The translations under genes and the position numbers were made by a program. Shown here piece by piece: positions 32,254 to 43,157 of a stretch of 64,000 nucleotides of DNA. Each line of letters begins with the position of its first letter. Within the stretch, counting starts at the first letter, position 1. The stretch is from Boswellia sacra (Eukaryota; Streptophyta; Magnoliopsida; Sapindales; Burseraceae). The notes below the pieces were generated by a model, which did not search any database, was not told where the DNA came from, and saw only the letters and a list, made by a program, of their open reading frames with translations. Location: the NCBI GenBank assembly GCA_013180625.2, contig SNVD02013093.1, positions 62,001-126,000 on the forward strand. The letters run 5' to 3'.

Positions 32254-33964
32254 ATGGCGATGGAAAACGATCAGACTCTTAAGGAGTTAGCAGCTCCAAT
32301 TATTGATCAAAAACCGCTATGCATAAGCACCAATTTTGAGATAGATTTTGAACTTAAATCTGGACTGATTCATCTCTTGCCTACAGTTCATGGTTTTGCA
32401 GGAGAGGATCCGAACAAACAAACCTCAAAGAATTTCATGTGGTATGCTCAAGTAGAAGCCAACCGGCGTTTCTGAAGAGCAAATTAAATTGAGAGCTTTC
32501 CCATTCTCATTAGCAGATTCGGCAAAAGATTGGCTATACTATCTATCACCAGGTACCATTACCACTTGGAATGAGATGAGTAAACTCTTTTTGGAGAAAT
32601 ACTTTCCAGCCTCGAAAGTTACAAATATTAGAAAAGATATTAGTGGCATTCGACAACACAATGGAGAATCACGTCATGAATATTGGGAGAGATTTAAGAG
32701 GTTATGTGCTAGCTGTCCAAACCACCAAATTAGTGATGGACTCCTAAGTCAATATTTCTATGAGGGTCTCCTACCCATGGAAAGGAGTATGATTGATGCC
32801 GCTAGTGGTGGAGCCACTAGTTAATAAACACCAACGTTGTAGACGTTGATTAGTGACATGGAAGCGAACTCCCAAAAATCAGCAGTCAATTTGAGCCACA
32901 ACTACCAAAAAGAGTAAATGAGGTAAGTACTTCAAACATTGAACAACAACTTTGTGAACTTACCTCTCTTGTAAAAAAAATGGCTGTAGGACAAATGCAG
33001 CAATCTTATGCATGTGGGGTATGTTCTGCCATGGACCATCCAACCGACATGTGTCCAACTTTGCAAGAAGGAGATACAGAACAAGCCAATGCAATGGGTG
33101 GATTTCCAGGACAACCAAGGCAAAGGTATGACCCTTTCTCCAATACTTACAATGCTGGATGGAGAGATCACCCTAATTTAAGATATGGGAATCATCAACC
33201 AATTGCCCCAAATGCCATCCCACATCGACCACCAGGTTTCAATCAACCAAGGGTGCAGCAACCATTTCAAGCACAACCACAACCAGCACCACAACCAGCT
33301 CTACAAAATTCAGGTACTGTCTACTCCAGGATATTGTTAAAAGCCACTTGGCCACTAAACACAATGCAATTTCAGCAGGAAACTGGGCAAGTATCCAAAA
33401 CCTGGAAAATTCAAATGGGACAAGTGTCCACTAAACATGAGCAAATTTGAGAGTCAAAGCTCAGGGAAAATTACCTTCTCAGCCGGTGATCATCCAAGAG
33501 AGAATGCTAGTGCTGTAACTTTGAGAAGTGGGAAACAATTAGAGATTCCACCAAAGAAATCACAAACTGATAAAGGGGATGACACTACTTCCACCATGAA
33601 TAAAACATCATCTTCTAAGATAAATCCTAAAACTCATATTCCTTCATATGTTACTCCCCCACCTTTTCCTAGCAGATTTGCAAAATCAAAGAAGGAAGAA
33701 CAAGAACAGGAAATCCTGGAAACTTTTCGGAAGATCGAGGTAAATATACCACTTCTAGATGCTATCAAGCAAGTACCTTGTTATGCAAAATTTCTGAAGG
33801 AGTTATGCACCAATAAGAGAAAGTTGAAAGGAAATGAGAAGGTAAGTGTGGGGGAAAATGTTTCAGCTGTATTGCAAAGAAAAAATTCCTCCGAAATGCA
33901 AAGATCCAGGTACGTTCCCCCTCCATGCACCATTGTAATACCAAGGTTGAAAGAGCTATGTTAG
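32254..33964 (+). pseudogene. gag: Ath-G Gag
   Basis: ATG at 32254 (MAMENDQTLKELAAP), then FELKSGLIHLLPTVHGFAGE, the standard Athila Gag start. Frame breaks at about 32472. The capsid region continues with LRAFPFSLADSAKDWL and YFPASKVTNI (to a stop at 32824). After another break come the knuckle CGVCSAMDHPTDMC (about 33010) and a Pro/Gln-rich tail, then AVTLRSGKQLE leading to protease. At least three lesions. Confidence 0.85.
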
Positions 33965-34260
33965 ATTTAGGAGCATCTATTAATATCATGCCATATTCTA
34001 TTTATGCTTCTTTAAATCTTGGACCTCTTGCGGAAACTGGTATTACCATTCAACTTGCTGATCGTTCTAAGCATATCCCAAGGGAGTTGTGGAAGATGTG
34101 CTTGTGCAGGTAAATCAATTGGTTTTCCCAGCAGACTTCTATGTTCTTGAATGGAGGATGAGACATCTCCTAATCCAACACCAATTCTTTTGGGGAGACC
34201 ATTCTTGAAAATTGCTCGAACTAAGATTGATGTTCATGATGGCACTTCACCATGGAATTG
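33925..34260 (+). pseudogene. pro: Ath-G protease
   Basis: VERAMLDLGASINIMPYSIY carries the retropepsin-type DLGAS active site of Athila elements, followed by QLADRSKHIPRE. A frameshift near 34090 separates VEDVLVQVNQL and the later GRPFLK-like segment, which is only partly readable. Broken. Confidence 0.8.
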
Positions 34261-34267
34261 AGGCGAG

Positions 34268-34946
34268 GTGTTCGCTTCAATATTGCTGAGGAAGGAGATA
34301 CCCCTACTGACTTACATCTGTATTTGCAGTGATGTCATGATTCTTTGGCACAAGAATTTTTTGGAGTTAAATCGACCAAAAGATGAATTGGAAGTAGCCA
34401 TTAGTGAACACATAAGGACAGAAAGTTTCAAAGAACCAGGAAAGTTGATACATGTGTCTAAAGAAGTGGAGGAAGCTGTGGCAAGCTTGGATGAGACTAT
34501 AACCTATCACCACAAACAGGTATGATGTTTCGTACATTGAATTGCCTTTATCTAATGAGAAAATTCTTCATTCTGTGATGAAAGCCCCTACCTTGGAGCT
34601 TAAGCCTCTTCCAGAACATTTGAAGTATGTATTCTTGGGTGAGAAGGATACTTTGCCAGTCATAATAGCCAAGGGCCTTACACCATTACAAGAAGAGAAA
34701 CTCATTCGAGTGCTTCGAGATCACAAAACAGCCATTGGGTGGACAATTGCTGACATCAAAGGTATTAGCCCAGCCATATGCATGCACCGTATCTTATTAG
34801 AAGAAGGATCCAAGCCCACTCGAGAAGCACAGCGGAGGTTGAATCCTCTAATGATGGAAGTTGTCAAGAAAGAAATCCTGAAATTGTTAGATGTGGGTGT
34901 GATTTATCCAATTTCGGATAGCAAGTGGGTGAGTCCAGTCCAAGTC
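34268..34946 (+). pseudogene. pol: Ath-G pre-RT segment up to the inversion breakpoint
   Basis: Two open pieces separated by a stop at about 34525. The second contains [35 protein letters not shown] and VGVIYPISDSKWVSPVQV, the standard lead-in to Ty3/gypsy RT. At 34946 the sequence switches to an inverted LTR end, with a shared 'cgttc'-like overlap. Confidence 0.85.
34920..34946 (+). repeat. 27-bp inverted duplication at the Ath-G inversion (left copy)
   Basis: The RT segment starting 'agcaagtgggtgagtccagt' is present here on plus and at 43026-43052 on minus. Duplicated breakpoint sequence in opposite orientation is expected when an inversion starts from staggered breaks that are filled in. 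Confidence 0.8.
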
Positions 34947-34947
34947 A

Positions 34948-36389
34948 TTCGAAACTAGCAACTATACTAGTCGCACAAGTAATAAAGTGATAAGTAGATA
35001 TCGTTCCCACGAGGATTGATTCTAATTGAATTTGTTATTTTCCAGCAATAATAAACTAAACAGGGGGGGTTTTGTTGATTGATTAACTAAACTTAATACG
35101 AAAGCAAATGAAGAATAACACAAAGCAAAGTTAAATGGAGTGAAAATCAATGAGAGACACTTGGTTAAGAGTTCATTCTCTGCCACAAGATATGAATTTG
35201 TGAATTAACATAGAATTGTAATCCAATTACAGCATTGAAGTTATCAAACGTAGATAACTACAAGCTCTGTTATCCCAATCTTTCCTTACTTTGTTGTTAA
35301 ATAAAACAAGCTCTTTATTTAATCGCTATCCATTAAACAACCTAGAACAAGCTCTCTAAATTTAATTCAATGGATGCATTACAATAAGAAAGATAGGTTG
35401 ATCGAAGCAATAAACACACAAGCTCGGATTATTTAACTTAGGTTGTATTCTCCACATTTTTTTTTTTTTTTTTTTTTTTTTTACAATCTCTGATCACCAA
35501 TTTTGTACTAAGATTGGAAAATCATGACATTACGGATAAGATTTCTAATTAGCAATAGACAACAACAGAGTAATTTAGGTTGGCCATTCAAGATTACAAT
35601 CAGTAAGCAATCTATACGCATTAGATATGGGAAAATACAAGCACTTCAATTAGAGAATTGGATAACAACTTCTTGCACAATCAACTCACAAAATCCATAT
35701 CAAGGGCTTTGAAATCACCCTCAACCAATTCAGATTCAGTTACACATATTCAATCAAAATAACAAATACAATACAGAGAAATTCCAGAATTGAAAAGGAA
35801 AGAAAGAACTTAGCAAATTCTTTGAAAATCTTCTTTGTAGATGAATCTTCTTGGAATTGTAGTTCCTCCTCTTTCCAAATCTTCTTTCTCCTTCAAGAAC
35901 TCCAAGGGATGAGAGAAATCCAGAAATGCTGCCTCCAACACGTTCTCCCCCTCTTCAAGTTATCAAAATAAAACCCTAAAATGTGTTTATATACTATGCT
36001 ACAGTAACTTGCTACAGTGCCCCGTATTTAATAACATGCTACAGTGATATGTGGAATTACAAATATACACTTCTCATACCATTTTTATCACAACTTTCGG
36101 TACACTACATAAATTCGTGAACCGTAAATTTCTCCAGAAAATAGACTTCGAGAGCTTTTCAAGGGTATATAGCATGTTATCCGGTTAATTGTATATCGAT
36201 ACAATCAACTCCAAGAAATTGGTTGACTAGCAGAGGTGAAAATGAAGGGTTTTACTCCAATTTTGTGTAAGTTCCTCCAAAACTCATACAAACATCAAAA
36301 ACCACACAAAAACATAAAAATACCAAGGAATATAGCAAAGAAACATGGACGAATTGATATAAAAGTAATATATAACTAGACACCTATCA
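34948..36389 (-). repeat. 3' LTR of Ath-G, inverted
   Basis: Matches 30565-31990 in reverse orientation. The outer 8 or so bases (TGATGCGT on plus) are missing at the breakpoint. TATA box at 35987-35994 (plus TTTATATA). A pure T run of about 25 bases at about 35458-35482 is absent from the other LTR. Confidence 0.88.
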
Positions 36390-38371
36390 AATTTCCCCAC
36401 ACTTAGACTTTGCTAGTCCTCGAGCAACTACAACGATATAAAACAAAACTAAATCGAAATAGAATCAATGAAAAATTTAAAAACACAAATGCTTCAACTT
36501 GCAAATAGGCCTCAAAGATTGTACTTCATTATAACTCAAGGAAAACTTCAAAATAATGCACTTGATCAAGAATCTCATTACAAAGATTAGTTTCGCTTTA
36601 CTTCAATTCCTCCAGTGTGTGTGTGTAGAGCCATTCTCACCTAATCATTTGTAACCCGGATGAGTTTATGCATAAAAATGATTCATATTTAATAGTGAAG
36701 ATGTGCATATAAATGAACTCCATAGGCTTGCTTTTCAAGTCACTCTCCACTAATGTAGACAAAGCACAATACTAAGGATCAAGTAGGGCTTAATTAAGCT
36801 TCTAACGTTTGGCTTGGGTGAAGGTATGATAAAGGATAATAATTTGGCTCAAATCACCCACAAACACATACATCATTCAAGACTTATGTAGAGCTCAAGC
36901 CTATAACAAAACTTCATTTCAATTCACCAGGTTACTCCCCTAAACTTATTTAGAACACTCAATCTTTTTTTTTTTTTTGCAGAAAACAAAAGAAAACTAC
37001 ACCCCCACACTTGGTTGTTTCATTCTTTTTAAGAACACTTAAGGGTATAGATCTCTTATTCTTCTTCTTTTGTTCTCTTTTTTTCTTTTTTTTCTTTTTT
37101 TTTCTTTTTTTTTTACACTTCCCCTCCCCCACACTTAAACAACACATTGTCCCCAATGTGTAAGTATGTGGACAATAAGTACAGATTGGCTTTTGTCTTT
37201 TTTTTCTTTTTTCTTTTTCAAACAAAATGGAACTCAATTGCATGGCTCATGACACATTCCAACCTCCTCCAACTTTCCAAAACCAGAATATAGCTCAAAA
37301 TTTAATTGTGAATGATCTACATGCTCATAGGTAAGGGATAAAGTGTGTGGAACAAATTCATTTGTGGTTAGGAAATCTTTTAGTGAGTTAACAAAGAAAA
37401 AGGCTTACAGAGGCTCAAAGGGGTAACTAGGGATCAATTTCAGTCAAGGTTGGCTATTAAGGCTCAAACGGTCCAAAGATGGCTAAATCATTTCCCCAAT
37501 GTTGCACAGTCTAGGATTTCGCCTCGAGTGACCATCAAACAAGTTCTAGAATTCATTGAAATCTGAGGAAACATTTAAATTATATAAACTTTCTCTAAGT
37601 GAACAAATAACTCAGTGATAATAGCTCAGTGCTCAATGTTGCGCAAGGAATCAAAAGCAAAGCGAAAACCAATAAACATTTCAAGCACACAGAGCCATGC
37701 ATCATTTATCATTTTCCAAGAGTTATTCTTAATTCAATCATTATCTTATCATCGACCCACAAAATGCAAGCAAAGAGGTACGTGGCGTTGTTACACCTGA
37801 GTCAAGATTGTATATTTCAACAATCCTTAGGACAGTAGCCCGCAGACTTAAGGTTTCCAGCCTATATACCTTTATTATGAAAGAACAAAACAAGATACTT
37901 CAAACAATATGAAATAAACAAACTACAGATTTATTTAGAGAGAATGCGTTTCAAGGGTTAAAGAAATCCCATATTCTGCCATTCTCAAGTGTTTTCCACA
38001 ATTCTTTTTTTTTTTTTAATCGAAACTGATAAAGACTAAAACACATAACAACTCTAAATTACATAAAACTAAAATTACTCATAAAATAACAAAGTCGAAC
38101 AAGTCAGCAAAAACAAACAAGTCAGTTAGAATGGGTCTAAAAAGTTTAGAAGTTAGCCTCCTTATTCAGCCATTATGGATTGAAGAGATCCACAATGCGT
38201 TTCAAGAGGACTTGAACTTTTTAAGCCACCACTCTAAAAACCGAGATTAGAAAATATTACCTGGGACGAAAGAAATAACATGAAAAAGCTCAAAAGAAAC
38301 GACATGAAAAATCTCAAATAAACACACTAAAAAGAAAGCAAACAAAAACGAAGCAAACCAGCAAATAGAGA
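36390..38371 (-). other. 3' noncoding region and polypurine tract of Ath-G
   Basis: The polypurine tract (minus AAGTGTGGGGAAATT) is at 36390-36404. Upstream are a TG microsatellite (36614-36625), T-rich runs (36964-36978, 37079-37115), and the markers 'cactctccactaatgtag' and 'aggatttcgcctcgagtg' shared with the remnant at 14250-15340. No gene. Confidence 0.7.
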
Positions 38372-39027
38372 TTACAGATGGAGGGTTAAATCCAGTTGAC
38401 GCCTTTTGTTGCCTTCTCCAAACAAATTTATCCGAGCCATTGTTGGATCAGGTGAATAGACGAATTCTTGTAGTTTGTCAATTAACTTTCCTGCAGTTGA
38501 AGCTGTAACCAGCATTTGCCTTGCTGACGGTGAGATGAAATTTTTTTTCTACAGCTTGATCAAGAAAGAAAAGACAACAAACCATCAAAAAAATTATTGA
38601 CATTTAACAAACCAATGGGTTTCCGATGGATGTTTAGCTGTGCCCAAGAGGTGATTTGAAATATCTCCTCTAATGTACCATAACCACCGGGCAAAGCTAT
38701 AAATGCATCAGATTTAATGACCATATGTGCAATACGCTCATGCATGCTAGAGACCTGTAACTCTTCCCCCATTGTGTTGCCTATGATATCTCGCACAGCT
38801 AATGGTTTAGGGATAATGCCGAAAACTTTACTTCCTCCCAAGGATGCAGCTGTCGACACACACCCCATTAACCCAAGACTACCCCCTCCATAAATCAAAT
38901 TAATACCCCTCGCAGCTAATGTCCTACCAAGATCAAGAGCTGCTGTGGTAAACTCTCCATCTTTACCAAATTGCGATCCGCAAAATACGCATATATTGCG
39001 GAATCGCCGAATTGGTGTTTTCTCCAT
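38372..39027 (-). pseudogene. LOG-like: Ath-G LOG cytokinin phosphoribohydrolase, two frameshifts
   Basis: ATG at 39025-39027. The first 155 codons are open: NICVFCGSQFGKDGEF, YGGGSLGLMG, LQVSSMHERI and the canonical catalytic motif PGGYGTLEE. Two lesions follow: an apparent 4-bp insertion ('tctt' duplication near 38562) and one extra A in a run near 38545. Reading on in the shifted frames shows the remaining LOG sequence (STAGKLIDKLQEFVYSPDP) and the family's final TAA at 38372-38374. Roughly two thirds identical to the Ath-B protein by eye, so the two LTR families' LOG genes diverged well before these insertions. Intronless, as in the other copies. Confidence 0.93.
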
Positions 39028-39597
39028 TTCTACAAGTGCTCTAATCTTGTGTAAGACACGTTAGATATTATGCTTTTTAATTGCAAGACAGGTTATGGAA
39101 TGACATATGAAAATATGCATAATGTATATATACACCCATAAAACTCTCAAATTTTGACACATGGGGACATACTTTCGGTGGGGGTTGCTCGATGCAGATT
39201 TATCGCCCCAAGATTTGAAAAAATGAGATATGCTTTCGGCGAGGTTTGACAAAACCTACACACTTGTCTCCCACATGAAGCATGAAAAGAGATACACTTT
39301 CGACAAAGTCTCCCACGTGAAGATGACTTTCGGCGGAGGTGACAAAACCTCCACACTTGTCTCCCAGGTGTACTTATGACATGGGTAGTCATATGGTTTG
39401 TCAAAAAGAAAACTTGAAATTAAACAAACAAAATCAACAAACAACAACAACACAAAAACAACATTGATAATCAGATCAAACGAAACAAGAAGAAAATAAA
39501 ATTCGACAACAACAACACACATTCAAATATACAAGTAGTTGTGATTGTGGCTCACATCTTCCTCTGGTTTTACGTCCAGTAACGGCTGAAACGCCTT
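39028..39597 (-). other. ORF X-LOG spacer of Ath-G
   Basis: A TATATA stretch lies about 95 bp upstream of the LOG ATG (near 39125). Between about 39165 and 39375 there are degenerate direct repeats with 'tttcggcg.aggt' and 'tctcccacgtgaag'. The segment just after ORF X (39541-39597, 'tcctctggttttacgtcca') is conserved with Ath-B/C/E. No gene. Confidence 0.6.
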
Positions 39598-40033
39598 CTA
39601 TGAGTCGGGGATTTGCTTCCCATCCAGTTTTCTTATAAACTGGCAAACAGGGTCGTTTTTAGTCAGATTCCCTAGACTATAACATTGCAATTCATCACGA
39701 AATTGTGTCCATAGATTAAGCAATTCACGCTGAACAAGTCCACAAGAATGTGACTCAAGCATGTATTTTGCGAGATTAATGTAACCTCTTCGCTCTTCAC
39801 CTCTTGGCGTAGTAGCTCTTTCCTAGACCAAGCATGTATTTTGCGAGATTAATGTCAGGCTCACCGGACAATCTCACCTTGGCTTCGATAAGCCATCAGA
39901 TATCCGCAGGCACATTTAGGAGCATCAACACCCAAAGTCTAGTCATCCGTACTTTATAAATATTAAACACAGCATTTTGAGGAAGTGAAGGGAAATATTT
40001 ACGAAGGTTTGACATAAAGATATCGGCATCCAT
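39598..40033 (-). pseudogene. ORF X copy in Ath-G, Cys cluster lost
   Basis: Starts ATG at 40031-40033 (MDADIFMSNLRKYFPSLPQ). A stop (TGA) falls at about 39893-39898 after the LNVPADI stretch. LIEAKVRLSGEP and GLGKSYYAKR are readable; then the basic patch degenerates. The whole Cys cluster is replaced by a second copy of a short upstream segment ('attaatctcgcaaaatacat', at about 39770 and 39840). The C-terminal part NLWTQFRDELQCYSLGNL and NDPVCQFIRKLDG is well kept. Clear homolog of the ORF X in the other family. Confidence 0.83.
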
Positions 40034-40475
40034 TGAAGAGGAGAAAAGGAGAGCTATTACCGATAATGTGATCGAGTCTGTTCTTCTCCAAGATGTGCAC
40101 GTTTCAAACCTTCGGGCAATGGCTTCAGCTTCCATTTAGATGTTTCCTCAAGCTGTTGCACAAATGAGTTCAAAGCACAGAATAATCAAATTAAACAAAA
40201 GGAAGGAAAAGAAAAGAGCAGAAACGAAGCTAAAGACACATAAAAGAAATAAAAACACAATAGTCAAAAACAAACAACAAAACAAATGAGACAGATGGCA
40301 AAGAGAGATAAAACCTGATCAATTATAATAGCCCATGAGAGGAATCTCCTCAAAACACAAAAATTGATCGTTACTACCTTCTTTTCTTTGTCTCTTTTTA
40401 TTTATGTTTCAAAAACATTGGGTTGCCTCCCAATAAGCGCTTGGTTTAACGTCCTCAGCCTGACGTTACTTGCCA
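40034..40475 (-). other. pol-ORF X spacer of Ath-G with a duplicated pre-RT scrap
   Basis: Just upstream of ORF X (about 40075-40140) one frame reads [20 protein letters not shown], a copy of the pre-RT motif that properly lies at about 34590-34650. Between it and integrase is the Athila-typical post-pol stretch 'gcgcttattgggaggcaacc' (about 40415-40440). Confidence 0.6.
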
Positions 40476-41723
40476 TCACCCATCAAGATAAGCTGGCTCG
40501 TAGAGAGGTACCTCCTCGATGTCCTGCATCACTGAATTCTCATAGTAAGGCTTCAACCTGTGCCCATTCACCTTGAACACTTTGTCCGTTTTTAAGCTCT
40601 TGATTTCCACTGCACCATGAGGAAAAACATTAGTAATAACAAAAGGTCCAACCCATCGAGATCGTAATTTACCTGGAAATAACTTAAGGCGAGAATGAAA
40701 TAAAAGAACTTTCTGTCCCACTTCAAAATTCTTCCTGGAGATCATTTTATCATGAAATGCCTTAGTTCTCTCCTTGTAAATTCTGGAATTCTCATAGGCA
40801 TCATTTCTAAGTTCTTCCAATTCTTGTAGTTGAAGCTTCCTTTGTTCTCCAGCAGCATCCATCTCCATGTTACAAAGCTTTACTGCCCACCATGCTTTGT
40901 GTTTGAGCTCTACTGGAAGGTGACATGGCTTACCATAGACTAACCTATACGGAGACATACCAATAGGTGTCTTGTAAGCAGTTCGGTATGCCCAAAGTGC
41001 ATCATTAAGTCGTAGGCTCCAATCTTTTCTGTTCGGATTCACTGTCTTCTCGAGAATGGACTTGACTTCTCGATTTGAAACTTCAACTTGACCACTAGTT
41101 TGTGGATGATATGCAGTAGACACCTTGTGAGTGATGTTGTATTTCTTGAGCAAGGCTTCAAATGATCGGTTGCAGAAGTGTGTCCCTCTATCGCTAATCA
41201 TGGCTCTTGGTGTTCCAAATCTCGCAAAAATGTTAGATTTCACAAAATCTACAACAACTTTAGAATCATTAGTTCTCGTAGCTTTTGCTTCTACCCATTT
41301 AGAAACATAATCCACAGCAAGTATAATGTAAACATTACCAAATGATGAAGGAAAAGGACCCATGAAATCAATACCCCACACATCAAAAATCTCGACAATA
41401 AGTATAGGGGTTTGTGGCATTTGATTTTTGGCACTTAAATTACCTATCCTTTGACAACGGTCACAAGCTTTGCAAAATAGATATGCATCTTTGAACAATG
41501 ATGGCCAGTAGAATCCACAATCAAGAACTTTCAGGGCTGTTCTTTTTGGTCCGAAGTGACCGCCACATGCATAAGAATGACAGAAGGTCAAAATTGAATT
41601 AAATTCAGATTCAGAAACACACCTTCTTATCACTTGATCAGAACAATGCTTCCATAAGTATGGATCATCCCATATGTAATATTTGGCAATGTTTTTGATC
41701 TTGTCTCTTTGAGCTCGAGTCAA
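40476..41723 (-). CDS. int: Ath-G integrase, open for 415 codons
   Basis: Inserts the cDNA into the host genome. In order: an HHCC zinc domain ([11 protein letters not shown] ... CKACDRCQ), then the catalytic core with [22 protein letters not shown] and [11 protein letters not shown] giving the D, D and E residues. The C-terminal domain has [20 protein letters not shown]. The frame opens at 41723 with TTG, not ATG; in the intact element it would continue from RNase H, from which it is separated by a 1-2 base shift. The domain itself looks complete, but the inversion cuts the element so it cannot be made as part of a normal polyprotein. Confidence 0.88.
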   Translation of the reverse strand: MTRAQRDKIKNIAKYYIWDDPYLWKHCSDQVIRRCVSESEFNSILTFCHSYACGGHFGPKRTALKVLDCGFYWPSLFKDAYLFCKACDRCQRIGNLSAKNQMPQTPILIVEIFDVWGIDFMGPFPSSFGNVYIILAVDYVSKWVEAKATRTNDSKVVVDFVKSNIFARFGTPRAMISDRGTHFCNRSFEALLKKYNITHKVSTAYHPQTSGQVEVSNREVKSILEKTVNPNRKDWSLRLNDALWAYRTAYKTPIGMSPYRLVYGKPCHLPVELKHKAWWAVKLCNMEMDAAGEQRKLQLQELEELRNDAYENSRIYKERTKAFHDKMISRKNFEVGQKVLLFHSRLKLFPGKLRSRWVGPFVITNVFPHGAVEIKSLKTDKVFKVNGHRLKPYYENSVMQDIEEVPLYEPAYLDG

Positions 41724-41724
41724 G

Positions 41725-42420
41725 TCATGTAGGTAGCTTCTTGGTAACTAAGTAATTAACAATATCTGCATACCAAGGGGCTGCTACATGTAAAGATAGC
41801 AATTGTTCATCCGGAAAACTTTCTTGTAATGGCAGTACATCCTCGTCATGGACAATGCGACTGAGATGGTCTGCAACTAAGTTTTCACTTCCCTTCTTAT
41901 CTTTGATCTCCAAGTCAAATTCCTGTAAAAGGAGTATCCACCTGATAAGCCTTGGTTTTGCATCTTTCTTTGTGAGCAAGTACCTCAAAGCTGCATGATC
42001 AGAATAAACGGTTACTTTAGTACCAATCAAATAAGATCGAAACTTTTCTAAAGCAAAAATAACCGCTAGCAGCTCTTTCTCAGTGGTAGAATAATTAAGT
42101 TGAGCATCATTTAAAGTCCGAGATGCATAGTAAATGGCATGTGGAATTTTGCCAATTCGTTGACCCAAAACGGCACCCACAGCGTAGTCACTTGCATCGC
42201 ACATGATCTCGAATGGATGATTCCAATTCGGAGATTGGATTACTGGAGCCGAAGTCAAGAGTTCCTTTAGTTTCTCAAATGCCTCTTTGCATTTCTCATC
42301 AAATTCAAAGGCCACATCATTCTGCAATAATCTGCATAGAGGCAATGCTATCTTCGAGAAATCTTTGATGAATCGACGATAGAAACCTGCATGACCGAGA
42401 AACGAACGAATATCCCGCAC
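41725..42420 (-). pseudogene. pol: Ath-G RT connection and RNase H
   Basis: 231 open codons. [20 protein letters not shown] is the end of RT. The RNase H domain carries [33 protein letters not shown] and [11 protein letters not shown], with the catalytic D, E and D visible. A frame change at 42420-42453 separates it from RT and another at about 41724 from integrase. Confidence 0.88.
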
Positions 42421-42452
42421 ACTTGTGGGAAGGGGTAAGGAACATATAAGAT

Positions 42453-43052
42453 CTATCTTGGATTTATCAACTCTATACCCTTAGCAGAAATAACATGTCC
42501 CAAAACTATACCCTGATCTACCATAAAATGACATTTCTCCCAATTCAGAACAAGGTTAGTTTCTATACATCTTTGAAGTATAAGGGTAAGGTTGTCAAGG
42601 CATTTATCAAAAGAATCACCAAAAACACTAAAGTCATCCATAAATACCTCAATAATGTTCTCAACATAATCAGAGAAAATACTTACCATACACCTTTGGA
42701 AAGTGGCAGGGGCATTGCAAAGACCGAATGGCATGCGTCGATAGGCAAATGTACCGAATGGGCATGTGAATGTAGTTTTCTCTTGATCCTCAGGGGCAAT
42801 GACAATCTGATTATATCCTGAATAGCCATCAAGAAAACAATAATGAGAATGACCTGCTAATCTCTCCAGCATTTGATCAATGAATGGCAAAGGAAAGTGA
42901 TCCTTGCGAGTTGCAGAATTGAGCTTTCGATAATCAATACAAACTCGCCACCCGGTTTGGATACGAGTGGGAACTAGCTCATTATTGTCATTTTTAACCA
43001 CCGTAACACCAGATTTCTTTGGAACGACTTGGACTGGACTCACCCACTTGCT
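42453..43052 (-). pseudogene. pol: Ath-G reverse transcriptase
   Basis: Starts at the inversion breakpoint with SKWVSPVQVVPKKSG and includes GWRVCIDYRKLNSATRKDHF, MPFGLCNAPATFQRCM and the active site VFMDDFSVFG. It ends with a stop after VISAKGIEL. The residues before SKWVSPVQV are Tat-H LTR sequence, which confirms that the N-terminal part lies in the other half at 34946. This is the only near-complete Ty3/gypsy RT in the window. Confidence 0.9.
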
Positions 43053-43064
43053 TAATACATTTAT

Positions 43065-43157
43065 TCTCTTCTTGGCTCTCAAGGGCATCTTGGTCATTTT
43101 TCTTGCTCGATATTCATCTTTATTTCATCGTCAAGACTTAAAAATTTTGTGTCTACA
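43065..43157 (-). repeat. 5' LTR of Tat-H, terminal part
   Basis: Matches about 1450-1549 ('caagggcatcttggtcattt'). It ends GTCTACA next to Tork-J sequence at 43158. Confidence 0.8.

Larger units (their letters stand above)
30565..43060. mobile_element. Ath-G: Athila element with full pol plus X-LOG, distal part inverted
   Basis: The plus-strand half is 5' LTR (30565-31990), primer site, gag, protease and pre-RT up to the SKWVSPVQV motif (34946). From there everything is minus strand: an LTR (34948-36389), 3' noncoding region, LOG, ORF X, integrase, RNase H and RT, which ends at the same SKWVSPVQV motif (43052). A single element whose segment from RT to 3' LTR has been flipped explains this best. 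The LTR family (TGATAGGTGT...) differs from Ath-B/C/E, but primer site, Gag and pol place it in Athila. It has the most complete pol in the window. Confidence 0.85.
1..43157 (-). mobile_element. Tat-H: Tat/Ogre-lineage Ty3/gypsy retrotransposon, heavily nested
   Basis: A minus-strand element whose 3' LTR runs off the left window edge and whose 5' LTR ends at 43157 (minus-strand start TGTAGAC). It was inserted into the RNase H region of Tork-J. Its own pieces are 1-3369, 12325-16660, 21344-22221, 28950-30564 and about 43065-43157; the rest is younger insertions (Ath-B, Ath-C, Sire-D, Ath-G). The Tat/Ogre call rests on a tRNA-Arg-type primer site, a Gag C-terminus with the HxTDKCHRLRHEIQDLID motif, and a protease with the lineage's IRAYDDSKR motif. 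I found no RT, RNase H or integrase, so it was probably already non-autonomous or is very decayed. The right flank CATGT is the expected TSD copy; the partner lies outside the window. Confidence 0.85.

Noticed and set aside
35458..35482. Long T run as a poly-A tail of a retroposed cDNA
   Set aside because: It lies inside an LTR with the same sequence on both sides as in the other LTR; more likely homopolymer expansion or a sequencing artefact.
34948..43060. Second half of Ath-G as an independent minus-strand element
   Set aside because: Both halves meet at the same RT motif and complement each other exactly, each with one LTR; one inverted element is simpler, though not proven.
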